Origin: Halobacteriales archaeon YIM A00010 | GTDB taxonomy: Archaea > Halobacteriota > Halobacteria > Halobacteriales > Haloarculaceae | Assembly: GCA_025041175.1 (NCBI GenBank) | Contig: JAKCFJ010000004.1 | Location: forward strand, 682,001-746,000 | Direction of reading: 5' to 3' | DNA length: 64,000 nucleotides | Shown: positions 9,649-19,364 of the stretch, one piece after another | How the letters are laid out: each line of letters starts with the position of its first letter | Position numbering within the stretch: the stretch's first letter is position 1 | The notes under the pieces: generated by a model | What the model saw: only the letters and a program-made list of their open reading frames with translations | What the model was told of the DNA's origin: nothing | Databases searched by the model: none | Made by a program: the position numbers and the translations under genes

Positions 9649-10635
9649 TCAGAGGTCGATCGACTCGTATTGCACGTCGTTCGGTGATCCTTTTGCGAGC
9701 GTACCGGGTGTCTCGCCAGGCGTCACCGCCCACGACCAGAGCGTGACGACCGGATCGTCCTCGTTCTCGTCGGCACACGAACAAACCCCGTTTTCGGAAT
9801 CCGTGAGGACGCGGTGGAGGTCAGCCGTATCAAATCCGTTGCTCTGCGTGTGGAACCACTCGTGCAGGTTCTCGAGTCGCCGCTCGCTGCTATCGGATCG
9901 CTCGTCGGTGTGTTCGTACTCGAGCATTGCGTCGGACTGGAAGTGGTTCGTGGCAGCCCCAAAGCCATCAGTCGGTCGTGTCGTCGCAACTGCGTCTGGA
10001 CTCGCTTCGACCAATGCGATGGCACCGGCTGCATCGGCGACCAGAAAGTTCGTGTTCCGTGCGTGGGGTATGCGCTCGAGGAACGCCACTGTGTCATCGA
10101 CTGTTCGACAGGTATCGAGGACCGCACGAGCCGCGAGCCCAAACATGATGCCAGGTTCGTTTCCATCGTAGGGAACGAACGTATGTCCGATCGCCAATCC
10201 CGCCTCATTGATCCCATCGTGGCGACCGACCCAGTGGTCCGAACACCCGACACTTGCGAGGTGGTCGGTTGGTCGTGTCCGGTACAGCTCCGAAAAATCC
10301 CCGAACGATTCGTAGAAATCGTAGTTCCGGCCGAATCGGGGAGTACCGTCAACGGTGTGTTCGCCCGAGACGGCGACCACCGAACATCCCGCCTCGTATC
10401 CCAGCGCGAGCGCCGTCGCTTCGATGCGTTCGAGTTTCCAGTCACCGGCGTCTGCGAGTCCGCGGAGTTCATCGAGGAGAAACGGTGTGTGCTCCGCCAC
10501 CGCAGGTTCGCAGTCACGGACGAACTGGCGTTTCTCCGGCGAAGCGGGCTGTGGAGCAAACCCGACATCGTCGAGAATCTGCCCGTATTGCTGTCCCAAC
10601 TCGTAGTAATCTCCAACCAGTTCTATTTCATCCAT
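9649..10635 (-). CDS. C45-type autoproteolytic acyltransferase
   Basis: A 328-residue member of the isopenicillin-N acyltransferase (peptidase C45) family of N-terminal nucleophile hydrolases. The predicted self-cleavage site is the Gly-Cys of YEAGCSVVAV (Cys ~84), followed by the family pattern GRNYDFYE, GCSDHWVGRHDGINEAGL and ARNTNFLVADAAGAIALVEA. Members process themselves before the Cys, which becomes the catalytic N-terminus, and hydrolyse or transfer amide-linked acyl groups. The ATG at 10635 starts directly with MDEIELVGDYYELG, the usual N-terminus; upstream in-frame Met codons add unrelated residues. No partner gene adjoins it, so its substrate is open. Confidence 0.85.
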   Translation of the reverse strand: MDEIELVGDYYELGQQYGQILDDVGFAPQPASPEKRQFVRDCEPAVAEHTPFLLDELRGLADAGDWKLERIEATALALGYEAGCSVVAVSGEHTVDGTPRFGRNYDFYESFGDFSELYRTRPTDHLASVGCSDHWVGRHDGINEAGLAIGHTFVPYDGNEPGIMFGLAARAVLDTCRTVDDTVAFLERIPHARNTNFLVADAAGAIALVEASPDAVATTRPTDGFGAATNHFQSDAMLEYEHTDERSDSSERRLENLHEWFHTQSNGFDTADLHRVLTDSENGVCSCADENEDDPVVTLWSWAVTPGETPGTLAKGSPNDVQYESIDL

Positions 10636-10810
10636 ATTTGATATGTGTGGTCGATAGAACATAAACCCCCGAGAATTTAGCCTAACGAAACTCCTCCGAA
10701 GTAGGGCGGTGTATACAGGGAAACCCTCCGGATCAGGGGTGGACAACCTCGGCGAATGTTCCGATGTGTGTTTTTAAAGAACTCTACTCTGATCGACTCG
10801 TCAGCGTTCC

Positions 10811-11250
10811 TTACCGCGAATCCACTTCTTCGTAGTGTTCGATGATCTCTTTCATACACCACTGATTGAGTACCATCGATCCAATGGTGAAAACCACCGT
10901 CGAAACCGGCTTCTGTTTGAAGGCAGCGTAGAGGCCATACAGCATAGCCGGGATACTTAGCGTGTTCAGGATCTGTGGATACTCGAGTCCAATAAGCCGG
11001 TTTCCGTCGTTCGTCCACCGTTCTTCTGCCCGCACGACCTTATACATCCAATCATCAGGTTCCTCGGTCGGTTCACGAAACAACAGTGGGTTGATCAGGA
11101 AGAACAAAAGCGTGAGTCCCACCACTTGCGGTGATACACCGTAGCGACGAACACGAATCCCCCAAACAGTCTACTCCACCCGCTCTTTGGGTTGGAATGG
11201 CGAGCCCAAACATCGTCCTTCTCTATGAGTCCAGTATCCTTCTCGTTCAT
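10811..11250 (-). pseudogene. DUF6653-like membrane protein, frameshifted
   Basis: Two frames together give a typical small membrane protein. From ATG at 11250 the first frame reads an N-terminal segment with VWARHSNPKSGWSR. Near 11125 the reading must shift by one base to continue as VVGLTLLFFLINPLLF, a membrane helix, followed by DDWMYKVVRAEERW, a second hydrophobic stretch and a conserved-looking C-terminus (KEIIEHYEEVDSR). This pattern resembles haloarchaeal DUF6653 proteins of unknown function. An internal start could give the C-terminal 104 residues alone. Mutation and base-calling error cannot be told apart from one sequence. Confidence 0.6.
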
Positions 11251-11468
11251 CTTAAGTACCTCATCTCGGTACTATAAGCTCGTCGACTAACGATTTAATC
11301 TTTGAGAGAATGGGGACAGCTATCCCACCAGCAAAGAATGATAGCAGCTCTTGACGCGAAGGGACGCTTCGAGTCTGTGGACTTCGTGTCCACTCGGCAG
11401 CATAACGGACCGGAGTCTTCGGCGACTGACTCTCCGCTACCACTCGTGAATATGTTCGATACGGAGCA

Positions 11469-11725
11469 ATGGATGCGGATCCGTCTCGCGGGTTCCTTGG
11501 AGTACGAGAAACAACACTGCAGCTGTTGATCTCACTCTCATTTCAGCTCTATTCTGCCGAATTATTTCTTTTAAATATTATTTCTATTATAGATATGTCT
11601 AATATTGAATGGGTACGGCACGCTGTAACTGCTGGGTTCACAAAGCTGACGGATAGCCCAAGGATAGTCGTAGCCCGAATCACGTTGCCGTCGATGAGAT
11701 CGTGATCCAATTCGGTGATCGACGC
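11469..11725 (+). pseudogene. IS6 transposase relic (plus strand)
   Basis: About 250 bp align with the start of the intact IS6 transposase gene at 1174: the initial MD stretch, the block corresponding to TPRLLMKLGIQLHLAGLSLSNTVSSLE, and the block corresponding to VHKADLQPETGRSPDHVAVDE. Here they are interrupted by frame changes and stop codons. It is an old, diverged copy and no inverted repeat is recognisable. Confidence 0.7.
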
Positions 11726-11869
11726 AAATCTCGATCGCTGGTCACAGCGTACGGACAATACCGGCTGGCACGCAAGATACAGGGCGTCTTGCGAACGTGG
11801 TTCTTACACAACTCACGGACTGTGAAGACAATAACGCTTGCTCGTCGTCTCAAGCGTTGTCTAGAGTAA

Positions 11870-12003
11870 TTCGTTCGTTTCGTGATCGCCAGCCACGTAC
11901 GACCAATACTGCTCACCATTGAGCCGAACCACTAGTTCGTCAACCGCAACGTGGTCCGGCATTCATCCATCTTCTAGCCACCGTTTGGGTTTGTGAACCG
12001 TGA
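11870..12003 (-). pseudogene. IS6 transposase relic (minus strand)
   Basis: Read on the minus strand, this stretch parallels the intact IS6 copy from its VHKAD block through the VAVDETV and EQYWLY blocks to the ETNEL block, with several changes and frame breaks. It is opposed to the plus-strand relic just upstream, so two independent IS6 remnants, or one inverted copy, sit immediately before rdfA. Confidence 0.7.
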
Positions 12004-12261
12004 AGCGAACATAATAAATAACAAATATATCAACAATATATCTAATAATCGAAATTAACAAATAAATAGATATAATTTACACTGGGTTTTATCAACAGTT
12101 GTGCTGTTGTTTCTCGCTCCACGGAATTAATCGTGGCGAACGATGTCGAATCTCCTTGGAATCCGCGATTTCTTTGGCCCGACACAGATCGCACGAGGTT
12201 CTCGCTCCCGTCGGAATCGCAGAAGAAACCCCTAACCGTGTGTGCCACAAATTCTAGCCAG

Positions 12262-12891
12262 ATGACCGAGAACGTCGAGGCTCAATCATCCTCGGGTCGG
12301 GATACGAAGATGGACCGTGTGATGGCAAAATACGGTATAGAGGGAATGGCAGTCGAACTCGAGAAACTATGGACTCGGGACGAAAATCAGTTTAGCGTGC
12401 GGGAACTGGCGGACTACTTCAACGAGACCGTTCTCCGCGAGGCGCTGCGTGATGCTGGCATGGATACCTTTCAGACGGAGATCGAGACGATGTACCGCGT
12501 CATCAACGACGACGAGGGTGACGTCGGTGAGATGATCGAGATCGAGGAGCGCCTCGCCGAAGCGGACGTCGACGTGGACGCACTCACGGCCGATTTCGTC
12601 TCTCACCAGACCGTCTACAACTATCTCACCGGAACGCGCGAGGTAGAGTACGAACGAAACATCGACCCAGAAGACCGCCTTCGTCGATCGAACGAGAGCG
12701 TCCAGAAGATGAAGAACAGGCTCACTGCGATGGCAGAGAACAACGTTTCGTCCCTGGAACGGGTCGGACTGGTGACGCTGGGTGAGTTCGATGTCGTCAG
12801 TGAAGTCCACGTGTATTGCCAGGACTGCGGTAGCCGACTCACCATCGCGGACCTCGTCGACGACCGGGGATGCGCCTGCGAGCGGGACTAG
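12262..12891 (+). CDS. rdfA: RdfA-like protein (rod-determining factor family)
   Basis: A soluble protein of about 209 residues from the ATG at 12262 (MTENVEAQSSSGRD). It begins with a basic linker and the characteristic KMDRVMAKYGIEGMAVELE segment, followed by SVRELADYFNETVLREAL (helix-turn-helix-like), DVDALTADFVSHQTVYNYLT and a C-terminal zinc-ribbon-like CQDCGSRLTI plus CACERD. This organisation matches the haloarchaeal RdfA family, named for a role in rod-cell formation in Haloferax; members often lie beside an SMC-related gene, as here (101 bp downstream). An in-frame ATG at 12133 would add 43 residues not typical of the family. Its local job here, perhaps DNA or plasmid linked, is unproven. 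Confidence 0.8.
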   Translation: MTENVEAQSSSGRDTKMDRVMAKYGIEGMAVELEKLWTRDENQFSVRELADYFNETVLREALRDAGMDTFQTEIETMYRVINDDEGDVGEMIEIEERLAEADVDVDALTADFVSHQTVYNYLTGTREVEYERNIDPEDRLRRSNESVQKMKNRLTAMAENNVSSLERVGLVTLGEFDVVSEVHVYCQDCGSRLTIADLVDDRGCACERD

Positions 12892-12992
12892 GTTTCCAAC
12901 ACACTTGTATAAACACGGCACTCCTTTACACAAATATGTCCGTAAAAACGTTATCGACTATTTTTATAAGTCACTACCTGCACTAGGGATAT

Positions 12993-14942
12993 ATGAGCCA
13001 AGCAGATCAGAGAGGAAAGGATGTGCGGATCTCTGTGTCGAACATCGGTGGCATCGACGACACGGAGGCAGCGTTCCGTCCCGGGGTGACGGTACTCGAG
13101 GGACGGAATGCGACGAACCGGACGTCACTGCTGTGGGCCATCAAGACGGGACTCGGCAGCGACGAGATCTCGCTGAAGAGCGACGCGGACAATGGTTCAG
13201 TCGAACTGACTATCGACGACGAGACGTACACGCGGACACTCACACGGAACGGAAACACTGTCGTTACCGGTGGCGATCCGTATCTCGACGACCCCGAACT
13301 GGCTACCCTCTTCGCCTTCTTGCTCGAATCGAACGAGGCGCGACGGGCGGTCGTCCGGAACAACGATCTGCACGAACTCATCATGCGTCCGGTCGATACC
13401 GCCGAGATCCAGGCGAAGATCGAGTCGCTCACGGAGAAAACGCGTCGACTCGACGATCGACTGGAGGAAATCGACGCGATCGAACGCGAACTGCCCGACC
13501 TGAAACAGCGTCGAAATGAACTGGAGACCGAGATCGAAAAACAGGCGAACCAACTCGCCGAGAAGGAGGCGGAGATCGAATCACTCAACGCGGACGTCGA
13601 GGAGACCCGCGAGGAGAAGAGCCGCCTTGACGCGAAGTTCGAGGATCTCCGTGACCGGCGATCCGAACTGGACGAGGTCCGGTCCGAACTCGAGCGAAAG
13701 CGACAGAGCCTCGATTCGCTGACCGAGCGGCGATCCGGCCTCGAATCGGAGCTTGCTGAGATGCCGGAAGCTCCCATGGGCGAGATCACCGACATCGATT
13801 CCCGCATCGACCACCTCCGAGGGGAACTCCAGGCGACGAACTCGACGATAAACGAGATCCAGACGATCATCCAGTTCAACGAGGAGAAACTCGACGCGTC
13901 GAACGACGAGATCGCCGAGACCCTCGGTGTAACCGACGAATCGTCTGAGGCAGTCACCGACCAGATCCTAGCGAGCAACGAGATTGTCTGCTGGACCTGT
14001 GGGTCGGAAGTCGAACAATCACACGTCGAGGAGACGCTCGATCAACTCCGCGGACTCAACGAGGAGAAACTCACCAGGAAACGTGAACTCGACGAGGAGA
14101 TCGACGAACTGGAGGACGAGAAGATCGTCTACCAGGAGAAACAGCGCCAGCGCGACCAGATGGACAGCGAGCTCGAGACGATCGACGAGAAGATCGAGCA
14201 GCGGGAACAGCGGATCGAGACACTCCTGGAACGAAGTGACGAACTTGAGGACACTGTCGCTGACCTGGAGTCGACCGTCGAAGATCTTGAAAGCGACAAG
14301 TACAGCGAGATCCTCGATCTGCACAAGGAGGCCAACCAGCTCGAGTTCGAACTCGGTCAGTTGGAGGAAGAACGCGACGGCGTCCAGCAGGACATCGATC
14401 AGCTCGAAGACGAAGTCGAGGAACGCGATCAGCTCGAGGACCAGCAGAATGAGGTAGAAGAGGAGCTGGAGGAGCTGCGGACCCGAATCGAGCGCATCGA
14501 AGAACAGGCTATCAACCACTTCAACGACCACATGGACACCGTCCTCTCGATCATGGAGTTCGAGAACATCGAACGTATCTGGATCGAGCGGACGCAGGAA
14601 CGGGTCCGCGAGGGTCGCCGGAAAGTCACCCAGACCGTATTCGATCTCCATATCGTCCGTTCGACGGACGAAGGTACGATGTACGAAGACGCTGTCGAGA
14701 ACCTGAGCGAGAGCGAGCGCGAGACGACTGGACTTATCTTCGCCCTAGCGGGCTATCTCGTCCACGACGTGTACGAGGAGGTCCCGTTCATGCTGCTGGA
14801 CTCCCTCGAAGCGATCGACGCCGACCGAATCGCAACGCTGGTCGAGTACTTCAGCGATTACGCGGAGTACGTCGTCGTCGCGCTCCTACCGGAGGATGCC
14901 GCCGCCGTCGACGCTGATCACCAGCGACTCGCGGACATCTAA
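12993..14942 (+). CDS. archaea-specific SMC-related ATPase-like protein
   Basis: A 649-residue SMC/Rad50-like protein. The N-terminal head has VLEGRNATNRTSLLWAIKTGLG, where a Walker A would be, but without the usual Gly-Lys-Ser/Thr; this degenerate form is typical of the archaea-specific SMC-related group. Long heptad-rich coiled coils (residues ~150-320 and ~345-520, rich in E, L, R and Q) flank a zinc-hook-like pair CWTC at residues 333-336. The C-terminal head has the signature-like ENLSESERET, a Walker B-like PFMLLDSLEAID and a D-loop. It follows rdfA closely and very likely forms a functional pair with it. Chromosome, plasmid or cell-shape roles are possible. Confidence 0.85.
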   Translation: MSQADQRGKDVRISVSNIGGIDDTEAAFRPGVTVLEGRNATNRTSLLWAIKTGLGSDEISLKSDADNGSVELTIDDETYTRTLTRNGNTVVTGGDPYLDDPELATLFAFLLESNEARRAVVRNNDLHELIMRPVDTAEIQAKIESLTEKTRRLDDRLEEIDAIERELPDLKQRRNELETEIEKQANQLAEKEAEIESLNADVEETREEKSRLDAKFEDLRDRRSELDEVRSELERKRQSLDSLTERRSGLESELAEMPEAPMGEITDIDSRIDHLRGELQATNSTINEIQTIIQFNEEKLDASNDEIAETLGVTDESSEAVTDQILASNEIVCWTCGSEVEQSHVEETLDQLRGLNEEKLTRKRELDEEIDELEDEKIVYQEKQRQRDQMDSELETIDEKIEQREQRIETLLERSDELEDTVADLESTVEDLESDKYSEILDLHKEANQLEFELGQLEEERDGVQQDIDQLEDEVEERDQLEDQQNEVEEELEELRTRIERIEEQAINHFNDHMDTVLSIMEFENIERIWIERTQERVREGRRKVTQTVFDLHIVRSTDEGTMYEDAVENLSESERETTGLIFALAGYLVHDVYEEVPFMLLDSLEAIDADRIATLVEYFSDYAEYVVVALLPEDAAAVDADHQRLADI

Positions 14943-16060
14943 CTAGCGCGAACGGCACTCCTCGCGCTGAAGCCATCCATACTCGTCGCTGCGAGCGTCT
15001 CCGTCCGGTATGGCGAGTGCTGGCAAAAATACACCACCGGGGCGATCGACCAGTGATATATTCGACCCAACTCTATACATAAATGACACATATAGTATTT
15101 ATAAATGATATATTATATAGTTGGTGTTTGAGGTGAGAAGACGGACCCTGTTCATGGACACCGCTTCCATCGAGGGCGAACGACTGTATCAACTCCTGAG
15201 AAGTTTCTGTATCGGCGTGCTGAACCAGTTCGAAGCCGATAACGTTCTGTGTAGTACCTTGTGAAGAACATGTTTGGCACGGGTTCCGACCACCGTGGTT
15301 CACATCCAAACGCAAGCCCATTCGCTTACATGTACTTGACATATGATCCCGTCTACCGTACGCCCAGATCGATCGTCCATCAGTACGCATCCCGTCGTCC
15401 GCACCGTCGACGTGATCAATAGGCATCTGATCGGTAAAAAATAAATACAATACCTAAAATATATGTGTGATCGAAGTACAGCTCTGTATCGAGCGTCGCA
15501 ACAGTCACTGCGTTGTTTTTGCCGTACAGACTCGACACCATTACAGTCGCGCTTCTGTAATGGGATCGTAGGGCATCGAACGCGCAGTCAGTACGACGAA
15601 CCCGCGTTGGGCCCATAGACTCCCGAAAAGCTCAGTGTTCGGTCCGTGTAATCCCTGGGCACGTACTCACTGTGGAATAATACGGATATCAGATATACAG
15701 GAGTTATTACATCTATTCTGACTGATCACGGTCTCGTCGAACACACGAGCCGAATGCCTCCCAGTGTCCATCAACCAAAGTCAGACGGAATCGAAATCGA
15801 GCGACCCGGTGTCGGTGACGATGATCGGCATTCGGGACCACCAGTCAGCAACGGGACCGATATCCGACTGGACAGTGAATCACGGGAAGATGACCGTCGG
15901 ACCGGAGTTGAAAGCCCCGAGACCGTAGAGCCACCGTCCGAACCGGTTGAGAACGCAGCCGTATCCATCCAAAACATCCACCAATCCACAGACTGTGGCC
16001 CGAGTGGCAACCACAGATATGCACAAATATTATATGGGTGGGAAGTGACAGTTTGCAGAG
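14943..16060. other. 1.1-kb AT-rich region without an assignable gene
   Basis: There is an open minus-strand frame at 15073-15450 with a CQTC pair and a plus-strand frame beginning at 15754, but neither has a recognisable domain or typical haloarchaeal codon use. A run of AT-rich sequence with possible TATA boxes lies around 15065-15120 and 15440-15475. Another possible TATA element at about 16025-16035 precedes the MBL gene that starts at 16061. Confidence 0.4.
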
Positions 16061-16759
16061 GTGACGCTTCCAGGGTACGTTCACACGTTTCCGTTCGAGG
16101 TGGAGATCATCGGTCGGGAAATGACGCTGCACCCCGCGGCGATCGAGACCGAGCGCGGACTGCTGTTGCTCGACGCTGGTATGCCCCACACGGTCGGTGC
16201 GATCGTCGACGGGATCGAAGAGACGGAATTCGCCGTCGAGGCGGTCGACATGGTACTGGCGACACACCAGGACGGCGATCACGCCGGTGGGATCTCCGAG
16301 ATCGTCGAGCGCTCCGGGGCGACGGTGTTGGCTCACGAGACCGCCGCACCTGTCGTCGACGGATGCGAACGCCCTCGGACGGCCACCGACGAAGAGCGGT
16401 ACCCGCCGGTCCGGGTCGATGTCGAGTTCAACGGACGACTAACAATCGACACGCGGGCAGGACCGGCTGAGGTGATCGAGACGCTGGGTCACACGCCGGG
16501 ACACGTCTCGGTGTACCTGCCCGGCGAACGGCTCTTGATCGCCGCCGACGCGCTCGGCATCTACCCCGACGTCGGACTGGCAGCGCCCGAAGATGAGGTG
16601 ACGATGGTTCCAGATCGGGCACTGGCCTCGATCGAACGGCTCTCGGAACTGGCCATCGACAGCATCCTCTGCTACCACGGCGGTCTCACCGAGAAGGGTT
16701 CAGATAGACTCGCCGAGATCGTCGCCGCCGATGAAGATTCGCCGCTGCAATCGTTGTAA
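16061..16759 (+). CDS. MBL-fold metallohydrolase
   Basis: A 232-residue metallo-beta-lactamase-fold hydrolase starting with GTG at 16061. It shows LLLLDAGMPHTVGAIV, the metal-binding THQDGDHAGGIS (the haloarchaeal HxDGDH version), ETLGHTPGHVSVYLPG with the third His, and CYHGG near the C-terminus with the last. It is likely a thioesterase or lactonase-type enzyme with two metal ions in the cytoplasm. A short AT-rich promoter ends about 25 nt upstream. It is followed at once by an LLM fragment and may mark an old deletion between the two. Confidence 0.8.
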   Translation: MTLPGYVHTFPFEVEIIGREMTLHPAAIETERGLLLLDAGMPHTVGAIVDGIEETEFAVEAVDMVLATHQDGDHAGGISEIVERSGATVLAHETAAPVVDGCERPRTATDEERYPPVRVDVEFNGRLTIDTRAGPAEVIETLGHTPGHVSVYLPGERLLIAADALGIYPDVGLAAPEDEVTMVPDRALASIERLSELAIDSILCYHGGLTEKGSDRLAEIVAADEDSPLQSL

Positions 16760-16769
16760 CCGACGCCCA

Positions 16770-16977
16770 GCGAGACGAGCGTCGAACTGCTCATCGGGAC
16801 GCCCGCGGAGGTCGTCGAACAGATCGAGGAGATGTACGAAGCGATCGGTGGGTTCGACCGGTTTGTCGGTCACTTCCACTCGGTGATCTCTCCGACTGGA
16901 CGACGCGCAAGAGCCTGCAGCTATACGCCGCCGAGGTCAAGCCCGAAGTCGACAAGATCGGTGACGTCAACCCCTGA
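16770..16977 (+). pseudogene. LLM gene fragment, C-terminal end
   Basis: The segment encodes the last ~65 residues of a luciferase-like monooxygenase. The first frame gives LIGTPAEVVEQIEEMYEAI and GGFDRFVGHFHS, equal to the TPEYVAEKLEEQYEEVGG part of the intact LLM at 22767. After a frame change the ending reads LQLYAAEVKPEVDKIGDVNP then stop, like the intact copy's LYYDEVKPAVDKIGDVNP. The N-terminal ~300 residues are absent, and an unrelated MBL gene lies directly upstream. Confidence 0.85.
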
Positions 16978-17228
16978 TTATCCGTCTGACGGAATGACAG
17001 CGGAGTGCGTGGACAGACGCCCTGGGCAGTGTTCCGCGTCGCTACCGGTGGCCACGGTTTCTTTTCGAGAAAAAGGGGCGGCCCACTATCATCGAGCTAC
17101 GTAACGGAAAGAACCATACCATAGACAGACCAAGGCATCCCTGAATGAGAGCCGAGACGACCACTACGCACCGGTTTCAGGGAAGACGTGGAGCCACAAC
17201 CCATGACGACCACCAGTAGTGAGTCAAT

Positions 17229-17869
17229 ATGACAAAATACTATCAAAATCGGCCCATCGTGACGTCAGGGGCGTCACTCGACACCGCGGAGACCGCAGTC
17301 GTTCTCGTTCACGGCCGAGACAGGGGTCCACAGAAGATCATCCAAGCGACAGCCAGTCTGCCACAGAATCAGGTGGCGTATCTCGCTCCACAGGCGGCGG
17401 ACGCCTCGTGGTACCCCAACTCGTTTCTTCCGATCGAATCGAACGAGCCCGGTCGGTCGTCAGGAACACGGGCTGTGGCAGACGCCGTGAGCAAAGCCAA
17501 CAACGCGGACATCCCGACCGATCACGTCGTCATACTCGGGTTCTCACAAGGAGCATGCATCGCCAGCGAGTTCGTTGCGCACAATCCGACGCGATACGGC
17601 GGACTCGTGAGTCTCAGCGGGGGTCTCATGGGCGAGTCCACCGACCCCGAGGATTACGAGGGCGACGTGGAGAACACGCCGGTGTTTTTCGGGTCGAGCA
17701 ACGTCGATCCCTACATGCCCGAAGACCGAGTCCACGAGTCGGCGGCGGTTTTCGCACGCCTTAACGGTGACGTGACCAAGCGTCTGTACGACGGAGCGAC
17801 CACACGATCACCGAGGACGAACTCGACGTCACCCGCCGCATGATCGCTGCGTTCCTGTCGGACGGGTGA
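17229..17869 (+). pseudogene. phospholipase/carboxylesterase-like hydrolase, frameshifted near its end
   Basis: A serine hydrolase of the phospholipase/carboxylesterase group. VVLVHGRDRGP is the oxyanion region, VVILGFSQGACIA the nucleophile elbow, and FFGSSNVDPYMPEDR the acid. Around 17800 the frame shifts: the open frame ends at 17843 with an unnatural tail, while the next frame supplies DHTITEDELDVTRRMIAAF and a stop at 17869, which contains the expected catalytic His. Correcting one short indel would restore a ~213-residue enzyme. A ligM-like gene starts 122 bp downstream in the same direction. Confidence 0.75.
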
Positions 17870-17991
17870 TTCCTCGTCGAGTACTCGGCGCGGCTACCGA
17901 ACCGGAGTCACAGCGGACGTACCGTCTCCCCCGCGATACTCCGGTAGCACCTCACCAAAAGGTTAATGCACCTCTGCTCGGTGAGACCGGT

Positions 17992-19317
17992 ATGGATGGT
18001 TCCACGCCCCCACGCGACGCTGATCTGGTCGAAGCGATGCGGGGAGCGAACAGACGAACAGACTTCGGCGGACGCCGGGCGGGCGAATACACCCACTGGA
18101 TCGAGGAACAGCTTTCGTGGAAGGAGTCGTGTTACCTCGGAGATTGGTCGTTTCTCGCGAACCTCCGGCTCGAGGGACCGGAAGCGATCGACCTTCTCGC
18201 CGACCTGAGCATTAACTCCTTTCAGGAGTACGCCGTCGGACAGGGGAAACACCTCGTACAGTGTAATGAAGACGGCGACGTGATCGCCGAAGGGGTGCTC
18301 GTTCGGGTCGGCGAAGAGGAGTTCATCGTACACGGCGTCCCAGCGTACTGGACCGCGTATAACCTCGAAAACGGAGCGTACGACGCGACCAAGGAGTACC
18401 GCGACACGTTCAACTACCAGGTTCAGGGCCCGAATTCGATGCAGGTCTTCGACGTGATCGCTGGTCACTCGCTTCGCGATGTCGACTTCATGCACGCCGG
18501 GCAGATAGAGATCGCTGGCCACGAGTCCAGAGCCGTCCGGTTCGGTATGTCCGGAGAGATCGGGTTTGAGCTTCACGGTCCTGCGGAGTACGCTGAGGAG
18601 GTCTGGGACACCATTCTTGAGGCCGGACAGGAGTTCGGGCTCCGTCGTCTCAGCGTCAAGACGTCGTCGATCAACCAACTCGAAGCCGGAATCCCGTCAC
18701 GAGTCCGTGATTTCATCTCTGCCATTTTCGAAGACGACATGGAGGGTTACCGCGACTACCTGCGTGAGACCGCGACGAGGGACCTCATTACCCACGCGAT
18801 CGAGGGGAGCTTCGACGCTGACGACATCAGCGCGTGGTATCGAAACCCCATCGAGTTGGGGTGGGGACACTACTGTAAGTTTGATCACGACTTCGTCGGT
18901 CGAGAGGCGCTCAAGGCCGAAGCCGACGATCCACAGCGCACGACCGTCACCCTGGAGTGGAACTCAGAAGACGTGACCGACGTGTACGCATCCCTCTACG
19001 AGGAGGGCAACACGTACAAACAGATGGATATGCCACACCAACAAAAGCGGGCGATGATCGCCGACAGGGTTCTGAAGAACGGCGAAGACGTCGGTGTCGC
19101 GACGATGCGCGGCTACAGCTACTACTTCCGGGAGATGTTGTCGTTGTGTACGATCGATGTCGAACACAGTGAACCGGGAACGGAAGTGACGGTGCTCTGG
19201 GGCGAGGGGGAGAACTCGAGGAGTCCGACTGTCGAGGGCCACATCCAAAAGGAGGTCCGTGCCACGGTCGCACCCATACCGTACAAGAAAGACAATCGCC
19301 GCGCCGACCTCTCATAG
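17992..19317 (+). CDS. ligM: LigM-like tetrahydrofolate-dependent aryl O-demethylase
   Basis: A 441-residue member of the GcvT/LigM family. Known members move the methyl of an aryl methyl ether (vanillate, 3-O-methylgallate or syringate in Sphingobium) to tetrahydrofolate. Visible LigM-type blocks are FNYQVQGPNSMQVFDVI, RAVRFGMSGEIGFELHG, ITHAIEGSFDADDI, CKFDHDFVGREAL, EWNSEDVTDVYASLY, the late VGVATMRGYSYYFREMLSL and VRATVAPIPY. The length is close to LigM (~470). The position equal to the proposed catalytic Tyr of LigM appears not to be Tyr here (VKTSSINQLEAG), so the substrate may differ. The ATG at 17992 begins MDGSTPPRDADLVEAM; upstream in-frame sequence looks non-coding. Confidence 0.8.
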   Translation: MDGSTPPRDADLVEAMRGANRRTDFGGRRAGEYTHWIEEQLSWKESCYLGDWSFLANLRLEGPEAIDLLADLSINSFQEYAVGQGKHLVQCNEDGDVIAEGVLVRVGEEEFIVHGVPAYWTAYNLENGAYDATKEYRDTFNYQVQGPNSMQVFDVIAGHSLRDVDFMHAGQIEIAGHESRAVRFGMSGEIGFELHGPAEYAEEVWDTILEAGQEFGLRRLSVKTSSINQLEAGIPSRVRDFISAIFEDDMEGYRDYLRETATRDLITHAIEGSFDADDISAWYRNPIELGWGHYCKFDHDFVGREALKAEADDPQRTTVTLEWNSEDVTDVYASLYEEGNTYKQMDMPHQQKRAMIADRVLKNGEDVGVATMRGYSYYFREMLSLCTIDVEHSEPGTEVTVLWGEGENSRSPTVEGHIQKEVRATVAPIPYKKDNRRADLS

Positions 19318-19364
19318 TACGTTTCGGAACGGTGACGGCGACGCTATTGTGGGGGATTCCGTTG

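Noticed and set aside
15073-15450. Minus-strand frame of 125 codons with a CQTC pair
   Set aside because: No family resemblance, no promoter at the right distance and atypical composition; left as unassigned sequence.
15754-16060. Plus-strand frame before the MBL gene
   Set aside because: Composition looks non-coding, and the frame runs on out of phase through the MBL gene.
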